Numbered from the stretch's first letter, positions 25,459 through 34,459 are shown. The stretch: 64,000 nt of DNA from Flavobacteriaceae bacterium (GCA_947371275.1 CANBOV010000001.1:18182-82181); one strand, 5' to 3'. Numbers and translations: made by a program. Notes: generated by a model not told the origin, from the sequence alone.

Positions 25459-28023
25459 TTATTTCATTGCATCCATTTTGGCTTTTACTTCATTGTAAGT
25501 ACCTTCAATAGTTTCTGTAACTTTTTTACCATCTACAGTTTTAGTAATCGTTGCTGAAACATGATTTGTACCATTTTCTAACTCTTTGATAGAAGAACCT
25601 TTAGCACAACATGATTTTCCAGCTTCTTCTTTGCACTCTTTTGGAGCTACAAATTTTCCATCGGCTCCATAATGTGACAAACAAGCTTCTTTTTGTTCTG
25701 GTGAACATTTCAAAGAATCACACATAGCTGCGCATTGGTCTTTAGTCATAGTAGCGCATTTTGACATGTCACATTTGCCCATCATATCTCCTTTACACTC
25801 CATTTTAACATCTACTGTGCATTTCATGTCTTTACCGTCTTTAGCAACACCACTTCCTAAGATAGGAGCAATTACTAAACCAATCAAACATGTTAATTTG
25901 ATTAAGATGTTCATTGAAGGACCTGATGTGTCTTTGAATGGATCACCTACTGTATCTCCCGTTACGGCAGCTTTATGAGCGTCTGAACCTTTAAATGTCA
26001 TTTCTCCATTGATTTCTACACCAGCTTCGAAAGATTTTTTAGCATTATCCCAAGCACCACCTGCATTGTTTTGGAACACAGCCCAAAGCACTCCTGATAC
26101 GGTTACACCTGCCATATATCCACCTAACATTTCAGCTATTAACTGATTGTTATCGCCGTAAACTAATTTACCTAACAACACGATAGCAATAGGAAAACCG
26201 ATGGTTAATATTCCGGGCAACATCATTTCACGTAATGCTGCTTTCGTAGAGATTTCTACACATTTACCGTATTCTGGTTTACCAGTTCCTTCCATAATTC
26301 CTGGAATTTCTTTGAACTGACGGCGTACTTCATATACCATATCCATAGCTGCTTTACCTACCGAGTTCATCGCCAAAGCTGAGAATACTACAGGAATCAT
26401 ACCTCCTACAAATAACATAGCTAATACAGGCGCTTTAAAGATATTGATACCATCTATACCTGTAAACGTAACATAAGCTGCGAATAATGCTAAGGACGTC
26501 AAAGCTGCTGAAGCAATAGCAAAACCTTTTCCAGTTGCTGCTGTTGTATTACCAACTGAATCCAAGATGTCTGTACGAGTACGAACTTCTTTAGGTAATT
26601 CGCTCATTTCAGCAATACCTCCAGCATTATCAGAGATAGGTCCAAAAGCATCGATTGCTAATTGCATAGCTGTAGTAGCCATCATAGCAGAAGCAGCCAA
26701 AGCCACACCGTAGAAACCAGCTAATGCATACGTTGACCAGATAGCACCTGCAAACAATAATACAGTTGGGAATGTAGAAATCATTCCTGTAGCCAAGCCA
26801 GCGATTACGTTAGTTCCAGCACCAGTAGATGATTTTTGTACGATAGCCAAAACTGGTTTTGTTCCTAAACCTGTATAATATTCTGTTACTGATGAAATAG
26901 CTCCACCCACAAATAATCCAATTAAAGTTGCGTAGAAAACACGCATTGCAGAAATATTTTGAAGTCCCTCACCAAAGAAAGTCATTTTCATTTCGCTAGG
27001 CAACATCAATCTTACCAAAAAGAAACAAGCCACAGCTGTTAAAACAATAGAAACCCAGTTTCCAATGTTTAAGGCCTTTTGAACTTGAGCTTCTTTAGCA
27101 TCATCACTTGATATTTTAACTAACATCGTACCGATGATAGAGAATAAAATTCCGAAACCAGCGATAGCCATTGGCAATAAAATAGGACCGATTCCGCCAA
27201 AAGCGTCTTCGATTTTACCACCCATATCTTTAATTACATAATTACCTAAAACCATCGCAGCTAAAACAGTTGCAACATACGAACCAAATAAATCGGCGCC
27301 CATACCGGCAACGTCACCTACATTATCTCCAACGTTATCTGCAATAGTAGCAGGGTTTCGTGGATCATCTTCAGGAATTCCTGCTTCAACTTTACCTACT
27401 AAGTCAGCACCTACATCGGCAGCTTTAGTATAGATTCCACCACCTACACGAGCAAACAATGCAATAGACTCAGCTCCTAAAGAGAACCCAGCTAAAGTTT
27501 CCAACACAACCGTCATGCCTTCAGTATCTGTCCAAACTCCACCCATAAAGAAGTGGAAGAAAAGTATAAAGAATGTTGTTAAACCTAAAACTGCAAGACC
27601 AGCAACACCTAATCCCATTACTGTACCTCCACCAAAAGAAACTTTAAGTGCTTGAGGCAAGCTAGTTCGTGCCGCTTGAGTTGTTCTTACATTGGTTTTA
27701 GTCGCTATTTTCATACCCATATTTCCAGCTAATGCGGAAAAGAAAGCACCAAAAATAAAGGCAACAACAATTAATAAATGTGTTTTAACACCTGGTAAAA
27801 AAGTAATACCTGCCAATACAACACTTGCAATCAGTACAAACACTGCCAACAATCTGTATTCCGCTTTTAGGAAAGCTAAGGCTCCTTCGTAGATGTAATC
27901 TGAAATTTCTTTCATCTTTCCATCACCGGCATCTTGTTTTAAAACCCAAGATCTTTTGATAGCCATAAAAGCTAAGCCAATTAATGCCATTACAATAGGC
28001 ACATAAATCATCATTGATTCCAT
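25459..28023 (-). CDS. hppA: Membrane-bound ion-translocating pyrophosphatase with Cys-rich C-terminal tail
   Basis: This 854-residue, 16-helix membrane protein couples PPi hydrolysis to Na+ and/or H+ export. Signature motifs are intact: DVGADLVGKVE, DDPRNPATIADNVGDNVGD and GDTVGDPFKDTSGPS. GNTTAATGKGFAIAS has Ala and Gly where K+-independent enzymes have Lys and Thr, so it should be K+-dependent. After the last helix (LIGLVIAPILGSG) comes an unusual tail of about 120 residues with 11 Cys (GKCDMSKCATMTKDQC, AGKSCCAKG), expected to face the periplasm. The start at 28023 (MESMMIYVPIV) fits the promoter at 28057-28088; the frame itself opens at 28068. Confidence 0.93.
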   Translation of the reverse strand: MESMMIYVPIVMALIGLAFMAIKRSWVLKQDAGDGKMKEISDYIYEGALAFLKAEYRLLAVFVLIASVVLAGITFLPGVKTHLLIVVAFIFGAFFSALAGNMGMKIATKTNVRTTQAARTSLPQALKVSFGGGTVMGLGVAGLAVLGLTTFFILFFHFFMGGVWTDTEGMTVVLETLAGFSLGAESIALFARVGGGIYTKAADVGADLVGKVEAGIPEDDPRNPATIADNVGDNVGDVAGMGADLFGSYVATVLAAMVLGNYVIKDMGGKIEDAFGGIGPILLPMAIAGFGILFSIIGTMLVKISSDDAKEAQVQKALNIGNWVSIVLTAVACFFLVRLMLPSEMKMTFFGEGLQNISAMRVFYATLIGLFVGGAISSVTEYYTGLGTKPVLAIVQKSSTGAGTNVIAGLATGMISTFPTVLLFAGAIWSTYALAGFYGVALAASAMMATTAMQLAIDAFGPISDNAGGIAEMSELPKEVRTRTDILDSVGNTTAATGKGFAIASAALTSLALFAAYVTFTGIDGINIFKAPVLAMLFVGGMIPVVFSALAMNSVGKAAMDMVYEVRRQFKEIPGIMEGTGKPEYGKCVEISTKAALREMMLPGILTIGFPIAIVLLGKLVYGDNNQLIAEMLGGYMAGVTVSGVLWAVFQNNAGGAWDNAKKSFEAGVEINGEMTFKGSDAHKAAVTGDTVGDPFKDTSGPSMNILIKLTCLIGLVIAPILGSGVAKDGKDMKCTVDVKMECKGDMMGKCDMSKCATMTKDQCAAMCDSLKCSPEQKEACLSHYGADGKFVAPKECKEEAGKSCCAKGSSIKELENGTNHVSATITKTVDGKKVTETIEGTYNEVKAKMDAMK

Positions 28024-28325
28024 AAATATAATTTTGGTTATAAATTTTATCGGGGGCAAAAATAACAAAATTTTAAGAATTTATACAAGTTGTGTTCTTT
28101 TATAAATCACAAAACTGCTAATTTCGTATAGGTATAAAGATTTTATTTTATTTTTTGAGGTAATAAGGCCACAATATAAAGAACCTTTAATCCAGAGCTT
28201 AAAGACAAGGCGCTTAAGCATAGCGTCAAAATAAGTAAATCTCTTCAATCATTTTACAGGTTAAAATGCCAAAACTAAAATAGGAATAAATCGGAAGATA
28301 TTTTCATAAATTAAAGACTAAAACT
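28024..28325. other. Intergenic stretch between hppA and the DUF5686 gene
   Basis: Apart from the hppA promoter at 28057-28088, these 300 bases hold no open frame of note. A weak inverted pairing (GGCGCTTAAGC...GCTTAAAG type) around 28195-28225 has no T tract. No terminator for the DUF5686 gene is evident. Confidence 0.5.
28057..28088 (-). promoter_or_regulatory. Promoter of hppA
   Basis: On the minus strand TTG (28088-28086), a 21-bp spacer and TATTTTTG (28064-28057) match the Bacteroidota consensus. The start near 28050 leaves a leader of about 27 nt before the ATG at 28023. Confidence 0.65.
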
Positions 28326-30806
28326 TTAAAAATAGAAACCGAAAGAGCCTTTAATAGTAAAGTTATTAGTATCAGGTAGATTTCTGTAATTCCCTCGCCA
28401 AGCAAAGTCTAAACGAAAAACTTTAAAAATATTACCTATTCCAGCATTATATTCCCAATAAGGTTTTTCAGGAGCTTTGTATATCAAACCAGAGGCATTA
28501 ATAGCTTTATTTTGGTCTGAAACAGTACCGTAGACTCCTTTAATCCCGACAATTTCGCGTAAATTCAATTTACGCAATACCGGAATTCGAGCAAATATCT
28601 TTCCATTGAAATTATGCTCCCATTGTAATGTTGCATATTGATCAGCGACAAATTCATAGAAATTCAAATTACTAAAGGTGTTTTCAATAATAAAATAAGT
28701 CTGATTCCCAGGAACAACACTCATTAAACCCAACGGAATTTTACCATACGTTTTACCCAACTCCATAATAAAATTAGAACGTCCTATCGCTCCAATAATG
28801 ATTGGTTGTTTATAATATAATTGCAGTTTTTGATAATCAAAATCACTATTAATAAAACCTTTAAATCCCTGACTGTAATTCACAAAAAAGCGACTGTAAG
28901 GACTGTCAATGTCACGGCGCTCTACCCCATATCCTATAGTTTTCTTTTTAGGTGTAAATTCAATCTGTAGATTCAATTCTGATTGTTTAACTTCACTTTT
29001 GGTAGTTGTAAAGGAATCATCTTTATAATAATCTAACTTAAATGTAGAAGAGGCAGACTCTAACGTTCTATAGGTAAATCCTAGTTGAAATGTTAGATTT
29101 TTTAAAGGTTCAATTTCTCCTTGAAGAGAGGTCAAGTTAATATTTGTTAACTTTCCATTTGAACCTGTAGTAAACAAGCCAGATGAAGCATAACTCCTCC
29201 CTAACACATCATTAGTTGTGGTCAAACTTGCCCCGATCTGTTCCACATCTCTCCGATTACCACCAGATATGATTATTCTATTTTTCTTATCAATCATCCA
29301 TTTTCCCGAAGCACCATATTTGAACTTATTATCTCCAAATCCATAAGCTGTATATCCTTGCAAACGCCATAAATCATTAGGCCCAAAATAAGTTCGCCCA
29401 CCAGCTCTTAGTCTTAGTCCTTCTACTTGGTTATAACCAATTGTGGAAAATATTGGCCCATAATCAAAATGACCAGACTGTATATAACCACTCCCTAAAA
29501 TAGAAACTAAATTATACATTTGCTTGAATCGTTTAACAGTCTTGAGGGTATCAATCATTTTATAAATCTTAACTTCATCTTTGTTAAGTTTTTCAAAACG
29601 ATTTTCTTGCCAAAACTCATCCGATTTAGCGTAAACAGAATTATCTATAAAATTAATTTCGTCTTTATAAAATTTATCTGGCTTCTTTTCATCGAATTTA
29701 AAATTTTTATACAGTGTTGTTCTTTTACCATAAACTCCTTTAGATTCTTCTTTCTTTCTCAAGGCAAAATCAGACATCATATAATCTCGTGTTGGCAAAA
29801 ATACTGAGTCATTTAACACCTCAAATTCCTGTTCAATATAAATATCTTTTACCCAATTAATATTTGCACTTTTAGTCACTGCCATATTTATAGTCTTAAT
29901 TGCAAACGTGGTATCATTAACCCAAAAATCTCCTTTAAAAGTTAATTCATTTTTTCTTCTAGGATAGAATACTATGTTATAACATAATTTATTATCAATT
30001 ACAGCAGTATCTGCTAAAACATAATTATAAACATCGATTCCTGTTCTAGATAATGGACTAGTAAAACTCTTATCAAAAAAATTTAAATAGTTATCATAAA
30101 TATCAAAATCACTGTATAAGTCTTTAATAAACATATTCACTCCGTCACCATTCCCAAGTCCTGAATTTTTATTAGCCTTTATTATTTCTTTGGTTTTTTT
30201 GTTTTCGTTATCTCCATAAAACTCAGATAATGTCTCATTTATGAAAATTGGCAAATAGGTTTTTCCGGTAACTTTTGAAGTATCTACGTTTTTAAACACA
30301 AACTCCATACCTTTAAAAATCTTACTTTTCATAAAGGCACTGTCTATGGTGTTCATATCAAACTCTACTTTTTCGTATTTATCATATTGATATTGTTTGA
30401 ACATCTTCAGTCCATTCTTCCTTCTTCGTTCCCATATTTTTCTAAGAATATCTAACGCAGGATTATTTTTTTTTGATGTTTTACCTGCAAATATTTTAAC
30501 CTCTTTCAAGGTATTTCCTTCCGTCAAGATAACCTTAAAATCATAATTAACTTGTTTTGGTAATTTTACCTCTTTATCAGGAAAACCAACAAAAGAAACT
30601 ATTAAAGCAGTATAATTCTCTGAGGATTCAATATAAAAACGCCCGTCTTCATTTGAAACCACACCAGTCTGTGACCCTTTAAAAACAACATTTGCAAAAG
30701 GAACTGGCTGCTTAGAATTGTCTAAAACAATTCCGCTAACTTTAGTTTGGGCAAAAAAAGTCGTAATAAAGAAAACAAAAAATAAACAAGAAAATATTTT
30801 TTTCAT
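28326..30806 (-). CDS. DUF5686 outer-membrane protein with carboxypeptidase-regulatory-like domain
   Basis: This 826-residue protein has a signal peptide (MKKIFSCLFFVFFITTFFAQ), a carboxypeptidase-regulatory-like beta-sandwich (about 22-105: VSGIVLDNSKQPVPFANVVF) and then the DUF5686 region, ending in a beta-barrel-like part with alternating aromatic residues to the C-terminal FTIKGSFGFYF. The family is common in Bacteroidota envelopes, with no known biochemical role. The frame can be read from a TTG at 30812, but the ATG at 30806 starts the signal peptide. It begins right after the terminator of the pyruvate dehydrogenase gene. Confidence 0.85.
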   Translation of the reverse strand: MKKIFSCLFFVFFITTFFAQTKVSGIVLDNSKQPVPFANVVFKGSQTGVVSNEDGRFYIESSENYTALIVSFVGFPDKEVKLPKQVNYDFKVILTEGNTLKEVKIFAGKTSKKNNPALDILRKIWERRRKNGLKMFKQYQYDKYEKVEFDMNTIDSAFMKSKIFKGMEFVFKNVDTSKVTGKTYLPIFINETLSEFYGDNENKKTKEIIKANKNSGLGNGDGVNMFIKDLYSDFDIYDNYLNFFDKSFTSPLSRTGIDVYNYVLADTAVIDNKLCYNIVFYPRRKNELTFKGDFWVNDTTFAIKTINMAVTKSANINWVKDIYIEQEFEVLNDSVFLPTRDYMMSDFALRKKEESKGVYGKRTTLYKNFKFDEKKPDKFYKDEINFIDNSVYAKSDEFWQENRFEKLNKDEVKIYKMIDTLKTVKRFKQMYNLVSILGSGYIQSGHFDYGPIFSTIGYNQVEGLRLRAGGRTYFGPNDLWRLQGYTAYGFGDNKFKYGASGKWMIDKKNRIIISGGNRRDVEQIGASLTTTNDVLGRSYASSGLFTTGSNGKLTNINLTSLQGEIEPLKNLTFQLGFTYRTLESASSTFKLDYYKDDSFTTTKSEVKQSELNLQIEFTPKKKTIGYGVERRDIDSPYSRFFVNYSQGFKGFINSDFDYQKLQLYYKQPIIIGAIGRSNFIMELGKTYGKIPLGLMSVVPGNQTYFIIENTFSNLNFYEFVADQYATLQWEHNFNGKIFARIPVLRKLNLREIVGIKGVYGTVSDQNKAINASGLIYKAPEKPYWEYNAGIGNIFKVFRLDFAWRGNYRNLPDTNNFTIKGSFGFYF

Positions 30807-30810
30807 ATCC

Positions 30811-30847
30811 AAAAAAAAACTTCATCAAGTAATTTTTGATGAAGTTT
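30811..30847 (-). terminator. Terminator of the pyruvate dehydrogenase beta gene
   Basis: On the minus strand AAACTTCATCAA and TTGATGAAGTTT form a perfect 12-bp stem with a 7-nt loop, followed by a further six T residues. It lies 20 bp after the stop codon. Confidence 0.92.
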
Positions 30848-30867
30848 CAAATATAGGTAATTTTAAA

Positions 30868-31845
30868 TTATTTGTAAGCTACTTTTTTCACCGCTTTAAT
30901 AACATCTTCGGCATTTGGCAACCACTCTTTAAGCAAAGTTGGTGAATATGGTGCAGGTGTATCAGCAGTTGTGATTCTCTGTATAGGAGCATCCAAATAA
31001 TCAAAAGCTCTCTCTTGAACCATATAAGTAATTTCAGCAGCAACACTAGCAAATGGCCATGCTTCTTCCAACACTACTAATCGATTTGTTTTCTTAACTG
31101 AATTGAGAATCGTTTCATAATCCATAGGGCGCACCGTTCTTAAATCAATAATTTCACATGAAATCCCCTCTTTAGCTAATTGTTCTGCTGCGATATGGGC
31201 TTCTTTAATGATTTTACCAAAAGAAACTATAGTAACATCAGTACCTTCTCGTTTAATGTCAGCAACTCCTATAGGAATTGTATAATCTCCTTCTGGCACT
31301 TCTCCTTTATCTCCATACATCTGTTCAGACTCCATAAAAATCACTGGGTCATTATCCCGAATTGCTGCTTTTAACAAGCCTTTAGCATCGTATACTGTCG
31401 ACGGAACAACAACTTTCAATCCTGGTGTATTAGCAAACCAATTTTCAAATGCTTGAGAATGCGTAGCTCCTAATTGACCTGCAGAAGCTGTAGGCCCCCT
31501 AAAAACCATTGGCATCGGAAATTGTCCCGCTGACATTTGACGCATTTTTGCAGCATTATTGATAATTTGATCAATTCCAACTAAAGAAAAATTAAATGTC
31601 ATATATTCAACAATTGGACGACAACCATTCATGGCTGAACCTACTGCAATTCCTGCAAAACCTAATTCAGCAATTGGAGTATCTATAACTCTTTTGGGTC
31701 CAAATTCATCTAACATTCCTTTTGAAGCTTTATAGGCTCCATTATACTCTGCCACTTCTTCTCCCATTAAATATACGGATTCATCGCGACGCATTTCTTC
31801 ACTCATCGCTTCGGCAATCGCTTCTCTAAATTGTATCGTTCTCAT
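30868..31845 (-). CDS. pdhB: Pyruvate dehydrogenase E1 component, beta subunit
   Basis: This 325-residue transketolase-like subunit pairs with an alpha subunit (not in this window) to decarboxylate pyruvate in the PDH complex. Typical segments are the Glu-bearing YLMGEEVAEYNGAYKASKG (thiamine activation), VIDTPIAELGFAGIAVG, PMVFRGPTASAGQLGATHSQ and the C-terminal VVLEEAWPFASVAAEI. Branched-chain E1 beta is the main alternative; EYNGAYK and FEQMYG-type segments favour pyruvate. It is transcribed alone, from TACTTTTG at 31875-31882 to the terminator at 30811-30847. Confidence 0.92.
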   Translation of the reverse strand: MRTIQFREAIAEAMSEEMRRDESVYLMGEEVAEYNGAYKASKGMLDEFGPKRVIDTPIAELGFAGIAVGSAMNGCRPIVEYMTFNFSLVGIDQIINNAAKMRQMSAGQFPMPMVFRGPTASAGQLGATHSQAFENWFANTPGLKVVVPSTVYDAKGLLKAAIRDNDPVIFMESEQMYGDKGEVPEGDYTIPIGVADIKREGTDVTIVSFGKIIKEAHIAAEQLAKEGISCEIIDLRTVRPMDYETILNSVKKTNRLVVLEEAWPFASVAAEITYMVQERAFDYLDAPIQRITTADTPAPYSPTLLKEWLPNAEDVIKAVKKVAYK

Positions 31846-31874
31846 AAAAATTACTTTGTATCAATTTTGGATAG

Positions 31875-31882
31875 CAAAAGTA
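31875..31882 (-). promoter_or_regulatory. -7 element upstream of pdhB
   Basis: On the minus strand TACTTTTG matches TAnnTTTG about 30 nt before the ATG. The -33 region has only TTTA at a suitable distance. Confidence 0.5.
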
Positions 31883-31955
31883 AAAATTTAAAATGATAAA
31901 CCATTTTTTTTGGAGTTTTTTGTAGGTGGCTTATTCGAAATAACAGATTTCTAAG

Positions 31956-31971
31956 TTACGAAATCGATATA
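31956..31971 (+). repeat. 16-bp direct repeat, left copy
   Basis: TTACGAAATCGATATA occurs here and again, identical, at 33590-33605. The two copies bracket a 1.6-kb accessory segment. Confidence 0.6.
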
Positions 31972-31985
31972 TTAAGTATTCTATT

Positions 31986-32180
31986 CTACTTCCACCCATG
32001 ATACTTAGCAACTTCCCTATAATATCAGATTGCTTTTTCACTATGTTCTCTTGCTAATTTAGCACTATTGTATGCTTGATTTTCATCTCCATTCACGTGA
32101 TATTTCATTGCTTCTAAATAAGCTTTTGCTGCATACTAATGCTCTTTTATCGCTTTTAATGATATTCGATGTTGACGCGC
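31986..32180 (-). pseudogene. Remnant of a small helical, Ala/His/Lys-rich protein
   Basis: On the minus strand one frame reads protein-like text broken by stops: ...LKAIKEH, stop, YAAKAYLEAMKYHVNGD, ENQAYNSAKLAREHSEKAI, stop, YYREVAKYHGWK, stop. The pieces have the heptad-like Ala/His/Lys composition of small helical stress-associated proteins in Flavobacteriaceae. Two in-frame stops (TAG near 32132, TGA near 32022) interrupt it and no start is preserved, so it is called broken. The intact parent family is not identified. Confidence 0.55.
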
Positions 32181-32205
32181 CGAATGTCTTCAAAGTTTTT
32201 ATATT

Positions 32206-32529
32206 TTATCCATTATTTTCTTCAAGATTATTATGATTGTCTCCACCTATACTATAGCCATTATTTTCTTCATCTTCATTCCCGTTTTTTTCTTGTTCGT
32301 CATCTAATTCTGAACCTGGTATATCCAAATCAGCACCTGATTTATCTTGATTGAAATCCTTCTCATTATTGCTCCCATCATTTCCATTGGATTCTTTTGT
32401 TTTGGTAATGTCTTCGGGATCGATTTCGATTTCTTTCTTGTCGTTATTATAAATATCCTCATTAGGGGGATAGTTCAGGTAATTTGGCAGTACTTGGTTA
32501 GACTTAGTTAATCTTTCGTTTTTTTTCAT
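32206..32529 (-). CDS. Small acidic low-complexity protein
   Basis: This 107-residue protein starts with a conserved-looking basic part (MKKNERLTKSNQVLPNYLNY) and continues as a disordered Asp/Glu/Asn-rich tail (NEDIYNNDKKEIEIDPEDI, DDEQEKNGNEDEENNGYS). No domain is recognised. Its start overlaps the stop of the upstream membrane protein gene by 4 bp (ATGA), so both are co-translated. Acidic proteins of this kind accompany universal stress proteins in Flavobacteriaceae as far as I recall. Function unknown. Confidence 0.65.
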   Translation of the reverse strand: MKKNERLTKSNQVLPNYLNYPPNEDIYNNDKKEIEIDPEDITKTKESNGNDGSNNEKDFNQDKSGADLDIPGSELDDEQEKNGNEDEENNGYSIGGDNHNNLEENNG

Positions 32530-32942
32530 GATTTTTCTTCTTGAGTTATCTTCGCTCTTTCACTTTTAAGCTTTAATTCTTCCATATCTGCATCCATTTT
32601 TTCTTTCTTCATTCCTACTCTAATAAAAGCGAATAAACTCATATAAACATTGGCTATCCAAACTAATGATAACGCTGAAATAAGATAGCCTCGCCAATCA
32701 TCATACAAAAGTTGAAATTTTGTTAGAAGCAAAAAGGCTAAACTTACGTAATGGCTAAAACAATATTCACATGTGAATAAGTAGAAAAATTTTCGAATGA
32801 ATAATGATTTACTGTGTTTTGACTTTTCGATACAAAACGCTCTTGATTCCTTAAATATTTCTTCCCTAGTCACTGTCCATGAAATACAAGCAATTGGAAT
32901 TGATAAAAGAAACAGAAAAAACAGTTGTTGACTATATAACAT
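32526..32942 (-). CDS. Small membrane protein with CxxC motif (DUF1360-like)
   Basis: This 138-residue protein has an N-terminal hydrophobic helix (LFFLFLLSIPIACISW), two later membrane segments (YVSLAFLLLTKFQLL, LISALSLVWIANVYMSLFAF) and a charged C-terminal tail likely in the cytoplasm. KFFYLFTCEYCFSHYVSL carries a CxxC pair before a membrane segment, as in DUF1360-type proteins; the family call is tentative. It overlaps the acidic-protein gene by 4 bp. Confidence 0.65.
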   Translation of the reverse strand: MLYSQQLFFLFLLSIPIACISWTVTREEIFKESRAFCIEKSKHSKSLFIRKFFYLFTCEYCFSHYVSLAFLLLTKFQLLYDDWRGYLISALSLVWIANVYMSLFAFIRVGMKKEKMDADMEELKLKSERAKITQEEKS

Positions 32943-33025
32943 TCAATTATAAATTTAAATTCTATTTTTTAATTCTTTCTTTAAACATAGAATTAGCTTC
33001 CATCTGCCCGTTTTTATGACAAAGA

Positions 33026-33481
33026 TTAATTTTTAATTGGTATTATCAGTAGTGGTATTTTTACATTTTTTAAAACACTCTCAGTAACACTGCCCATAAC
33101 TGCTCTTTCAAGCCAATTATGACTATGGGATCCTAAAACAATTAAATCAGAATGCAGTTTTTTTGCTGTCTCTAAAATTATTGTTGAAAATTCTCCTTGC
33201 TCTGCGACAACCTCAACATCAGCATTTTTTATACGATCCTTTATTTTATTTAAAAAATTTAAAGAGGATTCTATTAGGCTTTCATTATTATCTATATTAA
33301 AAAAATCATAACCATAAAAACCCATAAATGGCTCAGAATCTATGCTATTATAATAGGAATCATCAGCCACTACGTGTAAAAGGGTAACTTTAGCATTCAT
33401 ACGCTGAGCCAATTCAAAACCTTTTTCAGCGATTAGTTGTGCTGAAAGTCCATAATCAAGTGCAATTAAAATCTTATCCAT
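33026..33481 (-). CDS. Universal stress protein, UspA family
   Basis: This 151-residue single-domain protein begins MDKILIALDYGLSA with the typical first strand and loop, and continues with AKVTLLHVVADD. The nucleotide-binding loop near the end reads VLGSHSHNWLERAVMGSVTESVL. It keeps the first Gly and the final GS, but the second Gly of the G-2X-G-9X-GS motif is replaced, so ATP binding is uncertain. It is cytoplasmic and lies just inside the right copy of the 16-bp repeat. Confidence 0.9.
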   Translation of the reverse strand: MDKILIALDYGLSAQLIAEKGFELAQRMNAKVTLLHVVADDSYYNSIDSEPFMGFYGYDFFNIDNNESLIESSLNFLNKIKDRIKNADVEVVAEQGEFSTIILETAKKLHSDLIVLGSHSHNWLERAVMGSVTESVLKNVKIPLLIIPIKN

Positions 33482-33589
33482 TTGTGCCTTTTGTATAATT
33501 TGAACAATGTAATTCTATTTCATAAAGATACTTTACCCCCATTTTTTAATTTTTATACAACTATTATTTTCTGTTATATAATTAACACT

Positions 33590-33605
33590 TTACGAAATCG
33601 ATATA
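33590..33605 (+). repeat. 16-bp direct repeat, right copy
   Basis: TTACGAAATCGATATA, identical to 31956-31971. Confidence 0.6.
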
Positions 33606-33634
33606 ATAGAGTAAAATTATTATGCACGCATAGT

Positions 33635-33653
33635 ACATTATTCAAAATAATGT
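33635..33653. promoter_or_regulatory. Inverted repeat in the etfBA promoter (candidate operator)
   Basis: ACATTATT-CAA-AATAATGT is a perfect 8-bp inverted repeat with a 3-nt centre. It ends 2 bp before the -7 element TAATTTTG (33656-33663), so a bound dimer would block the promoter. Confidence 0.45.
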
Positions 33654-33655
33654 GC

Positions 33656-33663
33656 TAATTTTG
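33656..33663 (+). promoter_or_regulatory. -7 element of etfBA
   Basis: TAATTTTG matches TAnnTTTG and lies 33 bp before the etfB ATG at 33697. No clear TTG is present at -33. Confidence 0.5.
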
Positions 33664-33696
33664 TGCCTCAAATTTGTCAACAAACACTTAATAATT

Positions 33697-34443
33697 ATGA
33701 AAATATTAGTTTGCATCAGTCATGTGCCTGATACTACTTCAAAAATCAATTTCATCAATGGCGATACCGAATTTGACACAAACGGAGTGCAATTTGTAAT
33801 TAATCCAAATGATGAGTTTGGATTAACTAGAGCGATTTGGTTTCAAGAACAACAAGGCGCCAATATAACGGTGGTTAACGTTGGAAACACTGATGTCGAA
33901 GCAACACTTAGAAAAGCCTTAGCCATAGGAGCTAATGAAGCTATTAGAATTAATGCAAATCCTAGAGATGGATTTTTTGTAGCAAAGCAAATAGCTGAAG
34001 TAGCAAAAAATGGCAATTACGATTTAATAATATGTGGCAAGGAATCGTTAGACTATAATGGCGGGATGGTTCCCGGAATGCTTGCTTCTTTATTAAATTA
34101 CAACTTTGTGAATTCTTGTACAGAACTTTCAATAGAAGGAAATATTGCCAAGGTAGCAAGAGAAATAGACGGAGGGAAAGAAATAATTTCAGCAACATTA
34201 CCTTTAGTAATTGGAGGTCAAAAAGGATTGGTGGAAGAAAAAGATTTACGTATTCCTAACATGCGCGGAATTATGACTGCAAGAACAAAAGTTTTAACAG
34301 TTTTAGAGCCAATAACAGCCAATTCCAATACATTGGCGGTAAAATTCGAAAAGCCAATGGCAAAATCAGCAGTAAAATTAGTTTCAGCTGATAATTTGGA
34401 CGAATTAATCAATTTGTTACACAACGAAGCTAAAGTTATCTAA
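33697..34443 (+). CDS. etfB: Electron transfer flavoprotein, beta subunit
   Basis: This 248-residue subunit holds AMP and, with EtfA, carries electrons from acyl-CoA dehydrogenases to the quinone pool. It shows MKILVCISHVPDT at the start, VINPNDEFGLTRAI, CGKESLDYNGGMVPGMLA near residue 125 and the C-terminal recognition loop LRIPNMRGIMTARTKVL. The frame opens at 33652, but that is upstream of the predicted transcription start; the ATG at 33697 is used. etfA follows after 16 bp. Confidence 0.95.
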   Translation: MKILVCISHVPDTTSKINFINGDTEFDTNGVQFVINPNDEFGLTRAIWFQEQQGANITVVNVGNTDVEATLRKALAIGANEAIRINANPRDGFFVAKQIAEVAKNGNYDLIICGKESLDYNGGMVPGMLASLLNYNFVNSCTELSIEGNIAKVAREIDGGKEIISATLPLVIGGQKGLVEEKDLRIPNMRGIMTARTKVLTVLEPITANSNTLAVKFEKPMAKSAVKLVSADNLDELINLLHNEAKVI

Positions 34444-34459
34444 TTAAAATAAAAATAGT

